DNA from: JBAXXL01 sp038206725
GTDB taxonomy: Bacteria; Bacteroidota; Ignavibacteria; Kapaibacteriales; UBA2268
Reading direction: 5' to 3'
NCBI GenBank assembly: GCA_038206725.1
Contig: JBBRAO010000001.1
Span: forward strand, 1-64,000
Length of the DNA: 64,000 nt
Of the stretch, positions 28,115 through 37,104 are shown in pieces (positions within the stretch are counted from its first letter, which is position 1; every line of letters starts with the position of its first letter). The translations under genes and the position numbers were made by a program. Below the pieces are notes generated by a model. That model saw only the letters and a program-made list of their open reading frames with translations. It was not told the origin of the DNA and did not search any database.

Positions 28115-30124
28115 TTAAAATTCTTGAACAATAATAACGGAATATCCTGTTGGTGCAGAACCTGCGAAAATAATGGAATAAGATTTGTTGAACGAGAAAG
28201 ATAAATCACCACTTTTGAAAATTTCTTTGTTTTGGGATGCATCAAAAAATCTGAAAGATTTCCGTGATTCTAACCACACTAAAGAAATATCTGATACTTT
28301 ACCATAAGATGTTGAATAAGATATGATGTCTGGTGGAGCATTCGCTTCTCTTACTGCAACTTCGGGAATACTATATACCGCATTTAAGAACCTGCGCCTA
28401 TAAAAGTTGTTACTTGGATATAAGGGCGTAGTGTTAACATCAAAAATATCGATCTTGCTTCTATCGCCGCTAACAACAAGGAGCAATCTATTGCTTGCTG
28501 TAGCATCAGTTGTGTGAACCACACCGGCGGAACTTAGAGTTAATGTGCCATCGGGGATAACGGTAGCTATAATTCCTGATGCCGGGATAGTTATGTCTTT
28601 TAGATATTGGATTCCATTTACAAATAAATCAACTTTCACATTGTCAACACCCGCTGTGGCGGCTACAACCTGAGTGAAAACACCTGTTCTTTGAGGTGTT
28701 AGATCTTTAGAAACATCGCTGTCTTCAATAATATAAATCTTATCGTAACCATGTATCGGTGAAGAACTCAGAACAACGAGATAGCTTTTACCGGCTTCAA
28801 ATTTTCCCAAAGCTGATTCTAAAAGCTGAGCAGGTTCGGTTGCTGTAAAACTTGTCAGAGGGGCAAATCCGGCAGGGATATTTATAGGTAACGATATTTC
28901 ACCATATTGCAAATCCTCTGCTAAACGCTCACCAGTTTTCGTTCCTTGAGCTGTATTGCGTAATCCCATCGAAAGAGTTATACCGGTTCTATTCCAAGCA
29001 GTATGTACAACCCGCACAGTTGCCTCGCCTTGGTTTTTGGTTGGGAAATAGAGTGGTGGTACAAGGATTTTTTTATACCCCGGGGTATCCTTGCTATCGG
29101 CAATTATGCAATTATAAGTGCCCATAACTTCAAATGATGCTATTATTGAATCGGTTAAAGTTGCACCGGAAAAAATTATATAATCGCTGTTTTGGGATTC
29201 GCAAGCTTTGATTTTTATATAATCTGAAATTTTTTCTGAATCCAAATTATCAACTATGACTTCATCGGCTCCTGTTTTTACGGTATATTTATCGGAAGAA
29301 AAATTCAATATTCTGATATCAGCTTCTTTTTCCACCAGCAGTTCCGCAGGAGTCATAGCGTTATCACCCTTGCTTAATTCATCGTATTGATATATAATTT
29401 GCGAATGATTATACGGTAATATAATTAAGCAATACTGACCTTTAGCTTTCATATTCAATTTATAAACGCCGATGATTGTGGTTTCGTTATTCTGATGTTT
29501 TAGAAATGAAACAGCAATCTCACCGGAACGAATAGTGGCAAATTTTGTTGAAACAATTCCGTAATATTGCTGAGTAATCAAGGAAGCACCATTCGGGCAA
29601 CCGTAGCGAACAGAATATGATACGGAAGAATCCGGATTGCCGTTTAACAATCTTACCATTGCGTCATTGTCATTTTCGGGATTGATAAGGGAAGTACTCA
29701 ACCAAATTACCGTATCAGTTTCTTGATAGTTCTTTTTCCCGCTTCTTGTGGCTAAGGATATAAATGTATAATTCACATTGCGAGTTAAAAACCTGAGGGG
29801 TTTCTTTTGAGCATATTCAGCGGCACCATTTTTTTCGACCGTTAAGAATACCGAATCAGCGGGCGGATTGCTCTGAAGACTGACGGTACCATAAGGTATG
29901 TTTTCAATCTTCGTATCGGAGTTCAATCGTAGAGTTCTATTTGCTCCACCGCCGGATAAATTCATAAAACGCACACCGATGGTAGGCGATTTCAACGGAG
30001 GGTTTACTAAATCGGGATTCTCGCCGGGCCAATTGCAGGAAGTCACCAATTGCGAGAGTGCTAAAAGCAAAATCACGAAAGCACAATTTATTTTTCTTGT
30101 TCTTTTATTCAAAATAATATTCAT
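28115..30124 (-). CDS. DUF4397-like lipoprotein
   Basis: A 669-aa predicted lipoprotein with signal peptide and lipobox VTSC (Cys at about 30). The rest is beta-rich with repeated modules resembling DUF4397: GVRFMNLSGGGANRTLRL near the N-terminus, then ATVRVVHTAWNRTGITLSMG, VDNVKVDLFVNGIQYLKDI and IPASGIIATVIPDG. DUF4397 proteins are surface lipoproteins of unknown function in many FCB bacteria. No operon partner: divergent from the ABC permease gene and 211 nt upstream of a TPR gene on the same strand. Confidence 0.78.
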   Translation of the reverse strand: MNIILNKRTRKINCAFVILLLALSQLVTSCNWPGENPDLVNPPLKSPTIGVRFMNLSGGGANRTLRLNSDTKIENIPYGTVSLQSNPPADSVFLTVEKNGAAEYAQKKPLRFLTRNVNYTFISLATRSGKKNYQETDTVIWLSTSLINPENDNDAMVRLLNGNPDSSVSYSVRYGCPNGASLITQQYYGIVSTKFATIRSGEIAVSFLKHQNNETTIIGVYKLNMKAKGQYCLIILPYNHSQIIYQYDELSKGDNAMTPAELLVEKEADIRILNFSSDKYTVKTGADEVIVDNLDSEKISDYIKIKACESQNSDYIIFSGATLTDSIIASFEVMGTYNCIIADSKDTPGYKKILVPPLYFPTKNQGEATVRVVHTAWNRTGITLSMGLRNTAQGTKTGERLAEDLQYGEISLPINIPAGFAPLTSFTATEPAQLLESALGKFEAGKSYLVVLSSSPIHGYDKIYIIEDSDVSKDLTPQRTGVFTQVVAATAGVDNVKVDLFVNGIQYLKDITIPASGIIATVIPDGTLTLSSAGVVHTTDATASNRLLLVVSGDRSKIDIFDVNTTPLYPSNNFYRRRFLNAVYSIPEVAVREANAPPDIISYSTSYGKVSDISLVWLESRKSFRFFDASQNKEIFKSGDLSFSFNKSYSIIFAGSAPTGYSVIIVQEF

Positions 30125-30222
30125 TTTTTTCCTGTACCAATAGTATAATTTAATAACAATAAAGCAAAATTACGTAAAAATTCATTATTTTAAAGTTTAC
30201 AAAATAAGTAAATTTCAAAAAA

Positions 30223-31101
30223 TTGAAACGAAAAACTAGAGAGAACGCAAATACATTGATATTTCTAATGCCTTGGTTAATTACTTTGGCAGTATTTTGG
30301 ATTTATCCTTTTTGCTCTGCACTCTATATGAGTCTAACCGACTATCAGCCACTGACCGATACTTCGCACTTTATTGGATGGGGAAATTACGCGCGGGCTT
30401 TTTCCGATCCAATGTTCTACAAGGCTTTGACGAATACTTTGATATTTTCTTTTGGTACGGTTCCGGTAACAACAACTTTAGCATTACTTTTAGCAACCGC
30501 GTTGAACAGTCGCTTGGTAAAATTCAAGGAATTCTTCCGCTCAACTTACTTTTTGCCTTCAGTTACTTCGATGGTGGTTATAGCACTTATATTCAGTAAT
30601 TTATATTCGGGTGACGGGTATATAAACAGTTTGCTGAAAATGCTGAATATGCCCTATCCGACGCGTGGGTGGCTTTTAGAACCAACTACTGCATTACTTT
30701 CGATTATGGGTATGGATGTTTGGATGTCCACCGGATATTATATGGTTCTGTTTTTAGCGGGAATGCAAACTATACCAACGGATTTATACGAAGCGGCAGA
30801 TCTGTCAGGTGCAACAGCTTGGCAGAAATTTTGGCGAATAACCTTCCCATTGCTAAAACCGACATTGCTTTTTGTACTTGTAATCAATACCATAAAATCA
30901 TTTCAAGTGTTTATAGAGATATATGTAATGACTAAAGGCGGGCCATTGGGTTCGACTATGACAATGGTTTATATGGTTTTCGATAACGCCTTCGACAAAA
31001 TGAATATGATGGGTTACGCCGCGGCACTCGCTTTCATAATATTCGGGATATTACTCGTTTTGTCAATAATTCAAACAACCTTGATTAAAAAACAAGATTA
31101 G
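30223..31101 (+). CDS. Sugar-type ABC transporter permease, MalF/UgpA family
   Basis: A 292-aa membrane protein with about six helices and the binding-protein-dependent permease signature (EAA loop) YEAADLSGATAWQKFWRITFPLL (two parts of one loop) at about 187-209, which contacts the ATPase. N-terminal NTLIFLMPWLITLAVFWIYP and FIGWGNYARAFSDP are typical of the MalF-like partner. The start is a TTG; the first ATG falls inside the first helix. No second permease, ATPase or solute-binding gene lies on either side, so it needs partners encoded elsewhere or is a remnant. Confidence 0.88.
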   Translation: MKRKTRENANTLIFLMPWLITLAVFWIYPFCSALYMSLTDYQPLTDTSHFIGWGNYARAFSDPMFYKALTNTLIFSFGTVPVTTTLALLLATALNSRLVKFKEFFRSTYFLPSVTSMVVIALIFSNLYSGDGYINSLLKMLNMPYPTRGWLLEPTTALLSIMGMDVWMSTGYYMVLFLAGMQTIPTDLYEAADLSGATAWQKFWRITFPLLKPTLLFVLVINTIKSFQVFIEIYVMTKGGPLGSTMTMVYMVFDNAFDKMNMMGYAAALAFIIFGILLVLSIIQTTLIKKQD

Positions 31102-31744
31102 TCTTATCTATATCTTAGAGTGAAAGAACAAAGAGACGAAAAGAATTTTGAATTTTGAATGAGAAGAAAGAGATTTTACTCATCCGATGACTGCCAGTCA
31201 TCGGATGAGTATGCTTTCACAAAATGTGGATTATGACAAATGATTAATTATTATTCAAGTATAATTATTATCAATGACTAAATGAATTCATAAAAGTTAT
31301 TTTCAATTATTTTTCAACCTTAGAGAAAGAAATGGACTTCTCAGTTGTCTATACTAATGTGATATGTACAAATTTGAAAAAAGTGAAATGAATTTTTCTA
31401 AATACAAAAGAATTTTACATCGCGACAAGAAAAATCTCTTGCCACCAAGAGAGAAATTGAGAAAATTATTACAGCAAATATATGATATTGTTGAAAACTA
31501 TATTTTGTTTTTCTACAATAAATTAACTAAAGGGCGTCTTTTTGCATCCTGCATAGCTTTGCGGTGCGGTTGCCACTATTGGTGCCTAACGATAACATAT
31601 TTTTACAAACATTTGTGCTACGAATTTATCCCACCCTAATTGAGGAAATTCTTTGGAAGAACCTTTGTTTAAAAAAAATAAATGATGTTTGCGTGTAATA
31701 ATTTAAAAATAAAAAGTTGTTTAATAGTTATGGAATTTAGTTTT
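31102..31744. other. Spacer with 33-nt hairpin, no supported gene
   Basis: Contains an ATGAGAAGAAAG leader (31159-31170) followed by the perfect hairpin described separately. A 91-codon open frame at 31364-31639 has no recognisable domain, a composition unlike neighbouring proteins and a Cys-rich aromatic end, and is not called. The rest is AT-rich and probably includes the promoter of the following broken gene. Confidence 0.5.
31178..31210. repeat. 33-nt perfect hairpin, copy 1
   Basis: ACTCATCCGATGACT and its exact reverse complement flank the loop GCC. The same arms with loop TGA occur at 61742-61774. Confidence 0.9.
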
Positions 31745-34159
31745 ATGTTTTATAAAAAAATAATTATTCTGTTTGCTATTATAATGGCAGTGATCTTATT
31801 TTCGGTTCAAGCGAATTCGAAAGAATCAACAAATCAAAGAAACAATCCAAATACACCGTTCTCACAGCTGAACCACAAACCAATTATTCATCTCTTTGGG
31901 GGATGGGCGGTTGTCAAGAAATGGGACAAGGAACTATCTTATTTCGGCCGGAACCAATACAAATAACAAGCGAAAATTGGTTAACAGCCACAGGCGGTTA
32001 CAATTTTTCAGTAGCTATTAAATCTGACAGTACATTGTCTGCCTGGGGTGGCGGCAAATATATTTATGGCAATTTTGCTGAATTAACATCTATTCCTGCC
32101 AGAATTGGAAACGAAAACAATTGGAAATTCGTTATTGCAGGCTATTATTGTGCTTATGGTATAAAAACGGATGGTACATTATGGGCGTGGGGTTGGAATA
32201 AATATGGAACTTTGGGTGATAGTACAACCATAGACAGACCAACACCTGTGCAAATAGGAAAACACTTTTTAGGTAAAGTCAAGTACATTTCTACTGCTTC
32301 TTACTCTATAGCTGTTATTACAGAAGACGGTTCGCTTTGGACTTGGGGAGGAAACAAAGAAGGACAATTGGGTGACGGGACAAATATTGACAAATATTAT
32401 CCTGTTCAAATTGGTAGTGCCGGTGAATGGAAAACAGTTGCGTGTGGTACAACTTGTATCTTTGCAATTAAGACAGACGGTACATTATGGGCTTGGGGTA
32501 AGAATACAAAGGGGTACTTGGGAGATGGAACTACAATAAGTCATAATACTCCCGTTCAAATCGGCAGCGATTCCGATTGGGCTGATATTTCTTATGACAG
32601 ACTAACTCTTGCCTTAAAGAAAGATGGTACATTATGGGCGTGGGGATGGAACTATTACGCCGGTATAGGTAATGGTACATTACAAGATGTACTCAATCCA
32701 ATACAAATTGGAAAGGATAATGATTGGGTATCGGCAAAAAGTTTTTATATGCGTTCATTTGGTAAAAAAAAGACGGAACTCTTTGGCGATGGGGACAAAG
32801 TGAGTGGAACGAAGAAACTCAAAAGGTTGACACAATTTATATACCAACAAAAGTGGAAAACATTAGCAATGTAACTGAAATATTATCCTGTATGGGTGCC
32901 CACACATTGATTATAAGAAATTACAAAGCTGTATCCGGAACAATAAAACTTTACCTATAACGAAAGTAGCATCGAACTCCGCTGAATGTGGAGGAAAAGT
33001 TATTTCAGCAGGTAGTGAAATCATTTATCAGCGTAGTGTTTGTTACGGTATTACACCAAATCCAAATTTAGATAGTGGTATAACAAGAGATGGTAAAAGT
33101 TTAGAGGAATTTCGGAGTAATCTGACGAATCTTCAGTCTTTCCGGAAATACTATTATCGTGCTTATTTAAGAACAGCCGCTGGCGATGCGTATGGAGCAG
33201 AGAAAAGTTTTTTAACAGCTTTGGCAAAGCCAATTTTAATTAATCCACAACAAAATGAAGTCGTTGACCCAATGAAAGTTACGTTTGAATGGAATATGGA
33301 TGTTAATGAACAAGGTTACCGCATTCAACTTTCTGAATCTGCTGATTTTAGTTCATTTATTTTTGACACAGTAGTTCCTTTCCCTAAATGCGTTTACAAT
33401 AAGAAATATCGTTTGCAAGTGGCCAATGATGATAGCTTTAGTAATGTTCTTTCCAATACTCTTTTAAACCAAAAATATGAATTAGAAATAAAAGACTTAA
33501 AGAATTACACCAACTATTCTTGGCGAGTTCGCAACGAATCTGGCGATACTTTGGGTTATTGGTCCGATACTTGGCAGTTCAAAACCGCAATGAGTCCAAT
33601 TGGGTTGGTATATCCTGAAAATACACAAACGGGCTTGGAACAGGAAATTAATTTCAAATGGTATCCGGTCATTGGTGCTGAATATTACCAATTACAAATT
33701 TCAAAGAATGATAATTTCACCGATTTAGTTTATTCAAAGGATTCAATTACAACAACGGAGAAAAATGTACCTGCTTTAGAAATGGATTTGCTGTATTATT
33801 GGCGTGTCAGAGTTTGGAATACAGAGTCAATAGGGACCGCATTTTGGAGTGAGGTTTGGACATTCAGAACCGGAAACTCAAGTGTCAGCGATGAAGCGGC
33901 AGGTGTTTCGATTGTTCCTAATCCCGCAGGCGATTTTATAACGATTAAGCTGGGAGCATTCAACCCCAATACCTGTCAAACCACACCCACGCTGAAGCGC
34001 GGGGTTGATGAGGTGATTATCTACAACACACTCGGCGAACGCGTGATGACAGTAGAACAGACGCCCTCGTCTGTTCAGCAAATCAACATCTCCGATTTAC
34101 CGCGCGGGATGTATTTTGTAAAAGTGGGCGGCGAGACGGCGAAGTTCTTTAAGATGTAA
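31745..34159 (+). pseudogene. Frameshifted RCC1-repeat protein with T9SS sorting domain
   Basis: Reads as one gene split by three frame changes. Segment 1 (from ATG 31745) is a signal peptide (MFYKKIIILFAIIMAVILFS). The frame changes near 31850-31890, after which RCC1 propeller repeats follow (TDGTLWAWGWNKYGTLGD, EDGSLWTWGGNKEGQLGD, TDGTLWAWGKNTKGYLGD). At an A8 run (about 32764-32771) it shifts again, and the other frame continues with KKDGTLWRWGQSEWNEE. A third shift near 32940-32955 leads into fibronectin-like modules (RSVCYGITPNPNLDSGI, YYYRAYLRTAAGDAYG) and a T9SS C-terminus (IVPNPAGDFITIKL ... ISDLPRGMYFVKV). Either a decayed surface protein or assembly errors. Two palindromes lie inside the sorting-domain part. 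Confidence 0.82.
33986..34077. repeat. Two palindromes inside a T9SS sorting domain
   Basis: CCCACGCTGAAGCGCGGG (33986-34003, one mismatch) and AACAGACGCCCTCGTCTGTT (34055-34074, perfect 8-bp arms) lie in frame within coding sequence. The second, with its AGTAG prefix, is an arm of the element seen in spacers at 14.7 and 35.8 kb. Confidence 0.75.
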
Positions 34160-34786
34160 AGACAAAAAACCTTCCGAAGGTTTCAACCAACGGCAAGGTT
34201 AAGGCCAAATATTTCTTTTCGTTACTAAGCTCAGGCTTGGTAACGAATTTCTAAAATCGGGAAAGGGCGGCATAGGAAAGCTAAACGTTGTTTATTCTTT
34301 TGCTACAAATATATCATCCATTCGGGATTGTAGAGTTGACGTGTTCCTTTACCACGAGCTTCACCCGTGGTTATTGATATTAAGCTACTTCTTAGCTTGA
34401 AGATGGATTACCTCTTCCGCGGTAATGACGAAATTGTAATGAGGCTGTTTCACAACTCAAAATCATCAAAATATTAGTCAATCAAGGATGATTGACCCAC
34501 CTGCAATTCAATAACTTGGTGGGATAAGCATCCTTGCTTGTCATCCAAAAATTAAGTTTTGAGACAGCCCCTTACGAATAAAAAAAAATCCTTAAATCCA
34601 ATAAATCCTTTAAATCGTGGTTCAGACAACAAGAAGATGGATACTTCACTTCGTTCAGTATGACGTGTACCCAAATATAAAAACTCATCGAATTACTCTC
34701 AGTAATCAATTGAGTGAATTTCCCTATTTGCTATTTGGGAAAAAAACCTTAATTTTAAATATATATAATTGCAAATTGAGGAATAT
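34160..34786. other. Dense repeat patchwork upstream of dapA
   Basis: No gene. In order: ACCTTCCGAAGGTTT palindrome (about 34170-34184), CGTTACTAAGCTCAGGCTTG hairpin (about 34219-34244), a CACCCGTGGTTATTGATATT segment with TTAAGCTACTTC (about 34366-34394) related to those at 8.0 and 51.1 kb, a complete MITE-like copy, and the CTTCACTTCGTTCAG motif (34633-34665) seen also at 336-366. The dapA ribosome site TTGAGGA ends the spacer. Confidence 0.65.
34441..34571. repeat. MITE-like palindromic element, copy B
   Basis: Same family as the element at 15.8 kb but inverted: the left end is a degraded GAGGCTGTTTCACAACTC, the right end an intact AAGTTTTGAGACAGCCCC. The inner palindromes TCAATCAAGGATGATTGA and AAGCATCCTTGCTT and the CCCACC/GGTGGG pair are kept. 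Confidence 0.85.
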
Positions 34787-35680
34787 ATGAAATTCGAAGG
34801 CGTAATAACCGCATTAATAACACCGTTCAAGGCAGATTTATCCATTGATTACACTGCACTTAACGGCTTGATAGAAAATCAGATTGAAAATAAAGTTGAC
34901 GCATTGGTAATAGCCGGGTCAACAGGTGAAGGACACGCGTTAAGCCACAACGAAAAAATAGAGTTAATCGGTCGTTCGGTTGACACAGCCGCAGGTAGAA
35001 TTCCGATTATCGCTGGTACAGGTACGAACTACACAGCCGAATCGGTTGAACTTACTTCCGCCGCCGAAAAAGCCGGAGCATCGGCTGTTTTATTAGTAGC
35101 ACCGTACTATAACAAACCAACACAAAAGGGACTATACGAACATTATAAGGCGATTGCGGATTGCTGTCCTATTCCGAATATACTTTATAATATACCGGGT
35201 CGCTCGGGTGTTAATATTTCAGCCGCTACACAGATTCGTTTGGCGGAGGATTGCGAAAATATAAAAGCCACAAAAGAAGCATCGGGTAATTTAGAGCAAA
35301 TTATGCAGATTATAAATTATGCTCCCGATGGGTTTTCGGTTCTTTCCGGTGACGATATTCTAACTTTACCGCTTATATTGATGGGTGCTAAGGGCGTGGT
35401 TTCTGTCCTATCCAATTTCTACGGCGCACAACTAAAGCAAATGGTTACAGCGGGTTTAAAGGGTAACGTCGATGAAGCGCGCAAACTACACTATGAGCTT
35501 ATGGAACTTGTGCAGATTTGCTTTATTGAAACAAATCCTATTCCAATAAAAGCCATTATGTCAATGCTCGGATTTTGCGAAGAAGTTTATCGTCTGCCAA
35601 TGACAACGATGGGCGAAGAAAACCGCGAACTGCTCATATCGGCTCTTGCTGACAATGGTGTGGTGGATTATATAGATTAG
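34787..35680 (+). CDS. dapA: 4-hydroxy-tetrahydrodipicolinate synthase
   Basis: Condenses pyruvate with aspartate semialdehyde in lysine/diaminopimelate synthesis, using the product of asd at the left edge. 297 aa from an ATG with TTGAGGA 6 nt upstream; a TTG six codons earlier is a poorer start. Signatures: MKFEGVITALITPF, AGSTGEGHALSHNEK with active-site Thr46, LYNIPGRSGVNI with Tyr134, and ATKEASGN with Schiff-base Lys163. Complete and normal in length; transcribed alone from within repeat-rich surroundings. Confidence 0.97.
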   Translation: MKFEGVITALITPFKADLSIDYTALNGLIENQIENKVDALVIAGSTGEGHALSHNEKIELIGRSVDTAAGRIPIIAGTGTNYTAESVELTSAAEKAGASAVLLVAPYYNKPTQKGLYEHYKAIADCCPIPNILYNIPGRSGVNISAATQIRLAEDCENIKATKEASGNLEQIMQIINYAPDGFSVLSGDDILTLPLILMGAKGVVSVLSNFYGAQLKQMVTAGLKGNVDEARKLHYELMELVQICFIETNPIPIKAIMSMLGFCEEVYRLPMTTMGEENRELLISALADNGVVDYID

Positions 35681-35760
35681 AAGCACTTTTAGCCGGGTTT
35701 TTAAGTTAATTATCGGATGATTTAAAGAGACAATCTTAAAACTTTATATTTCGAAAACGT

Positions 35761-35847
35761 ACGAGGGCGTATGTTCTACTATGTTAATCGTTTGCTTAGT
35801 AGAATAGACGCCCACGTCTGTTCTATAACTATATGTTTTGAGACAGC
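35761..35847. repeat. Second GAGGGCGT inverted pair plus MITE-like end
   Basis: ACGAGGGCGTATGTTCTACT faces TAGTAGAATAGACGCCCACG in an inverted pair like that at 14694-14752. About 12 nt further on is TTTTGAGACAGC (35836-35847), the right end of the MITE-like element without its body. It lies between convergent genes. Confidence 0.7.
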
Positions 35848-36551
35848 TACTCCAAATGCTCAATTTTGAATTTGTTCCAAAGTTTCCATGCGAAATTTTG
35901 ATAATCGGATGATAAATTGTAAAATGCTTTGTCCATTTTTTTATCACCGCCGTCGAATTCCGTTTGTCCCTCATAGCGCAATATGCGTGTTCCGCGGATA
36001 GCATATTTGTTTTTGCCGCTGTACATAATAAGTTTCATATCAACCGGACTGACGTCGCTACGGCAACCGAGTGTGTATAAAAACCACACTTCTGCAATGT
36101 TGTCGCCGTTCAAATCCGTTATCTGCGGTTTCCCCAAAAATTCCAATGTTATATCCGCCCAGCATTGGTGAATTTCATCTTCTAATCGCCAAATCAAGTT
36201 AACCTTACCATTAGCTATACAATAGCCCGCGGCGTAGAGTTCGCAATTAAGGAAATCCGCCTCGTAGCTTTCGTACATAGTGTCGGTATAATCCTCAAAT
36301 TTGTTTATTGTAAAGTGCTTGCGAGCTTCAATCGCTTCGGGCGGGGCATACTCTTTACTCATTGAACAGATAAGATAATTAGTTCCTAACTTATCCGTCC
36401 ATTTGTAACAATCTACCGGTACTCCCGAATATTTTATATTAGCGGGGATTTGCGATTTGCTGATTTTAGTGGGATTAATTTGCGAATAAATCGGCAAACT
36501 AATAACGAACATCAGGATTACGCATAGTAATGGAGTTTTTTTTATACACAT
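35847..36551 (-). CDS. Exported protein of unknown function
   Basis: 234 aa from an ATG four codons inside a TTG-started frame. Signal peptide about 1-25 (LCVILMFVISLPIYSQ). The mature part has six Cys and a segment ITDLNGDNIAEVWFLYTLGC that resembles an FG-GAP/VCBS-like calcium loop, often seen in surface proteins tracking measured quantities. No known enzyme motif is recognised. It follows the small lipoprotein gene by 29 nt on the same strand, so the two are probably co-transcribed. Confidence 0.75.
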   Translation of the reverse strand: MCIKKTPLLCVILMFVISLPIYSQINPTKISKSQIPANIKYSGVPVDCYKWTDKLGTNYLICSMSKEYAPPEAIEARKHFTINKFEDYTDTMYESYEADFLNCELYAAGYCIANGKVNLIWRLEDEIHQCWADITLEFLGKPQITDLNGDNIAEVWFLYTLGCRSDVSPVDMKLIMYSGKNKYAIRGTRILRYEGQTEFDGGDKKMDKAFYNLSSDYQNFAWKLWNKFKIEHLE

Positions 36552-36580
36552 TGTATTTTCCAAAGAATTTATAGGAAATT

Positions 36581-36952
36581 TTAATTTTTCTTTTTGTAGT
36601 TCATCACTTTTTTATCGAAACCAAAGCATTCGTTCGTGAAATCAATCATCAACTTGCCGTTTTCGAGTATATAGCGATGTGTTGTCGGGCGGGTCAATAT
36701 TTTCATCGGACCCGTATAAGCTACAGTTATACTATCCTTAGTATAACTGTAATCGAAATAGTCGTAAAAACCCGTCGCCCGCAAACGAATAAATTCGGCT
36801 TCGTTTTCGAAACATAGGGTATCGGTTAAATCGGTTGATATCCAAGTACCGATGAATCTTCCGTCGGGAAGTTTCGGGTCATTGCAGGAATTTAATCCGA
36901 ACATTATTAGTATAGCGATTGCCGCTAAGCCAGTATATAGTAATTTTTTCAT
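36581..36952 (-). CDS. Small lipoprotein, possibly lipocalin-like
   Basis: A 123-aa predicted lipoprotein: signal peptide with lipobox LNSC (Cys at about 23), then a beta-rich domain opening with FIGTWISTDLTDTLCFENE and containing YILENGKLMIDF, a pattern like small lipocalin-type domains in FCB lipoproteins. Function unknown. Upstream partner of the exported protein that follows within 29 nt. Confidence 0.72.
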   Translation of the reverse strand: MKKLLYTGLAAIAILIMFGLNSCNDPKLPDGRFIGTWISTDLTDTLCFENEAEFIRLRATGFYDYFDYSYTKDSITVAYTGPMKILTRPTTHRYILENGKLMIDFTNECFGFDKKVMNYKKKN

Positions 36953-37047
36953 CTTTGTACCGATTATAATATTTTTTATATTATTATTTTAAACAAAATT
37001 AAGAAAAAAAACGTAATAAATATGAATTATAAATTATAAATGAGAAG

Positions 37048-37081
37048 AAAAAAAACGTTCCAAAGCGGGAGCTTTGGAACG
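37048..37081 (-). terminator. Rho-independent terminator of the COG2509 flavoprotein gene
   Basis: On the minus strand CGTTCCAAAGC and GCTTTGGAACG form a perfect 11-bp stem with a TCCC loop, followed by TTTTTTTT. Member of the same dispersed hairpin family as at 15988-16022. Confidence 0.82.
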
Positions 37082-37104
37082 AGAGAGTAGTAAAGCAAAT
37101 GCTT

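Noticed and set aside
31570..31600. GGTGCCTAACG motif resembling an integron attC half
   Set aside because: No matching GTTAGGC partner, cassette or integrase in the window.
31364..31639. 91-codon open frame with a basic, lysine-rich first half
   Set aside because: No recognisable domain or ribosome site, composition changes abruptly halfway, and it lies in a spacer with repeats. Kept only as a note.
34160..34786. Lysine riboswitch upstream of dapA
   Set aside because: The spacer is filled with dispersed repeats, and no multi-helix lysine-aptamer pattern was seen.
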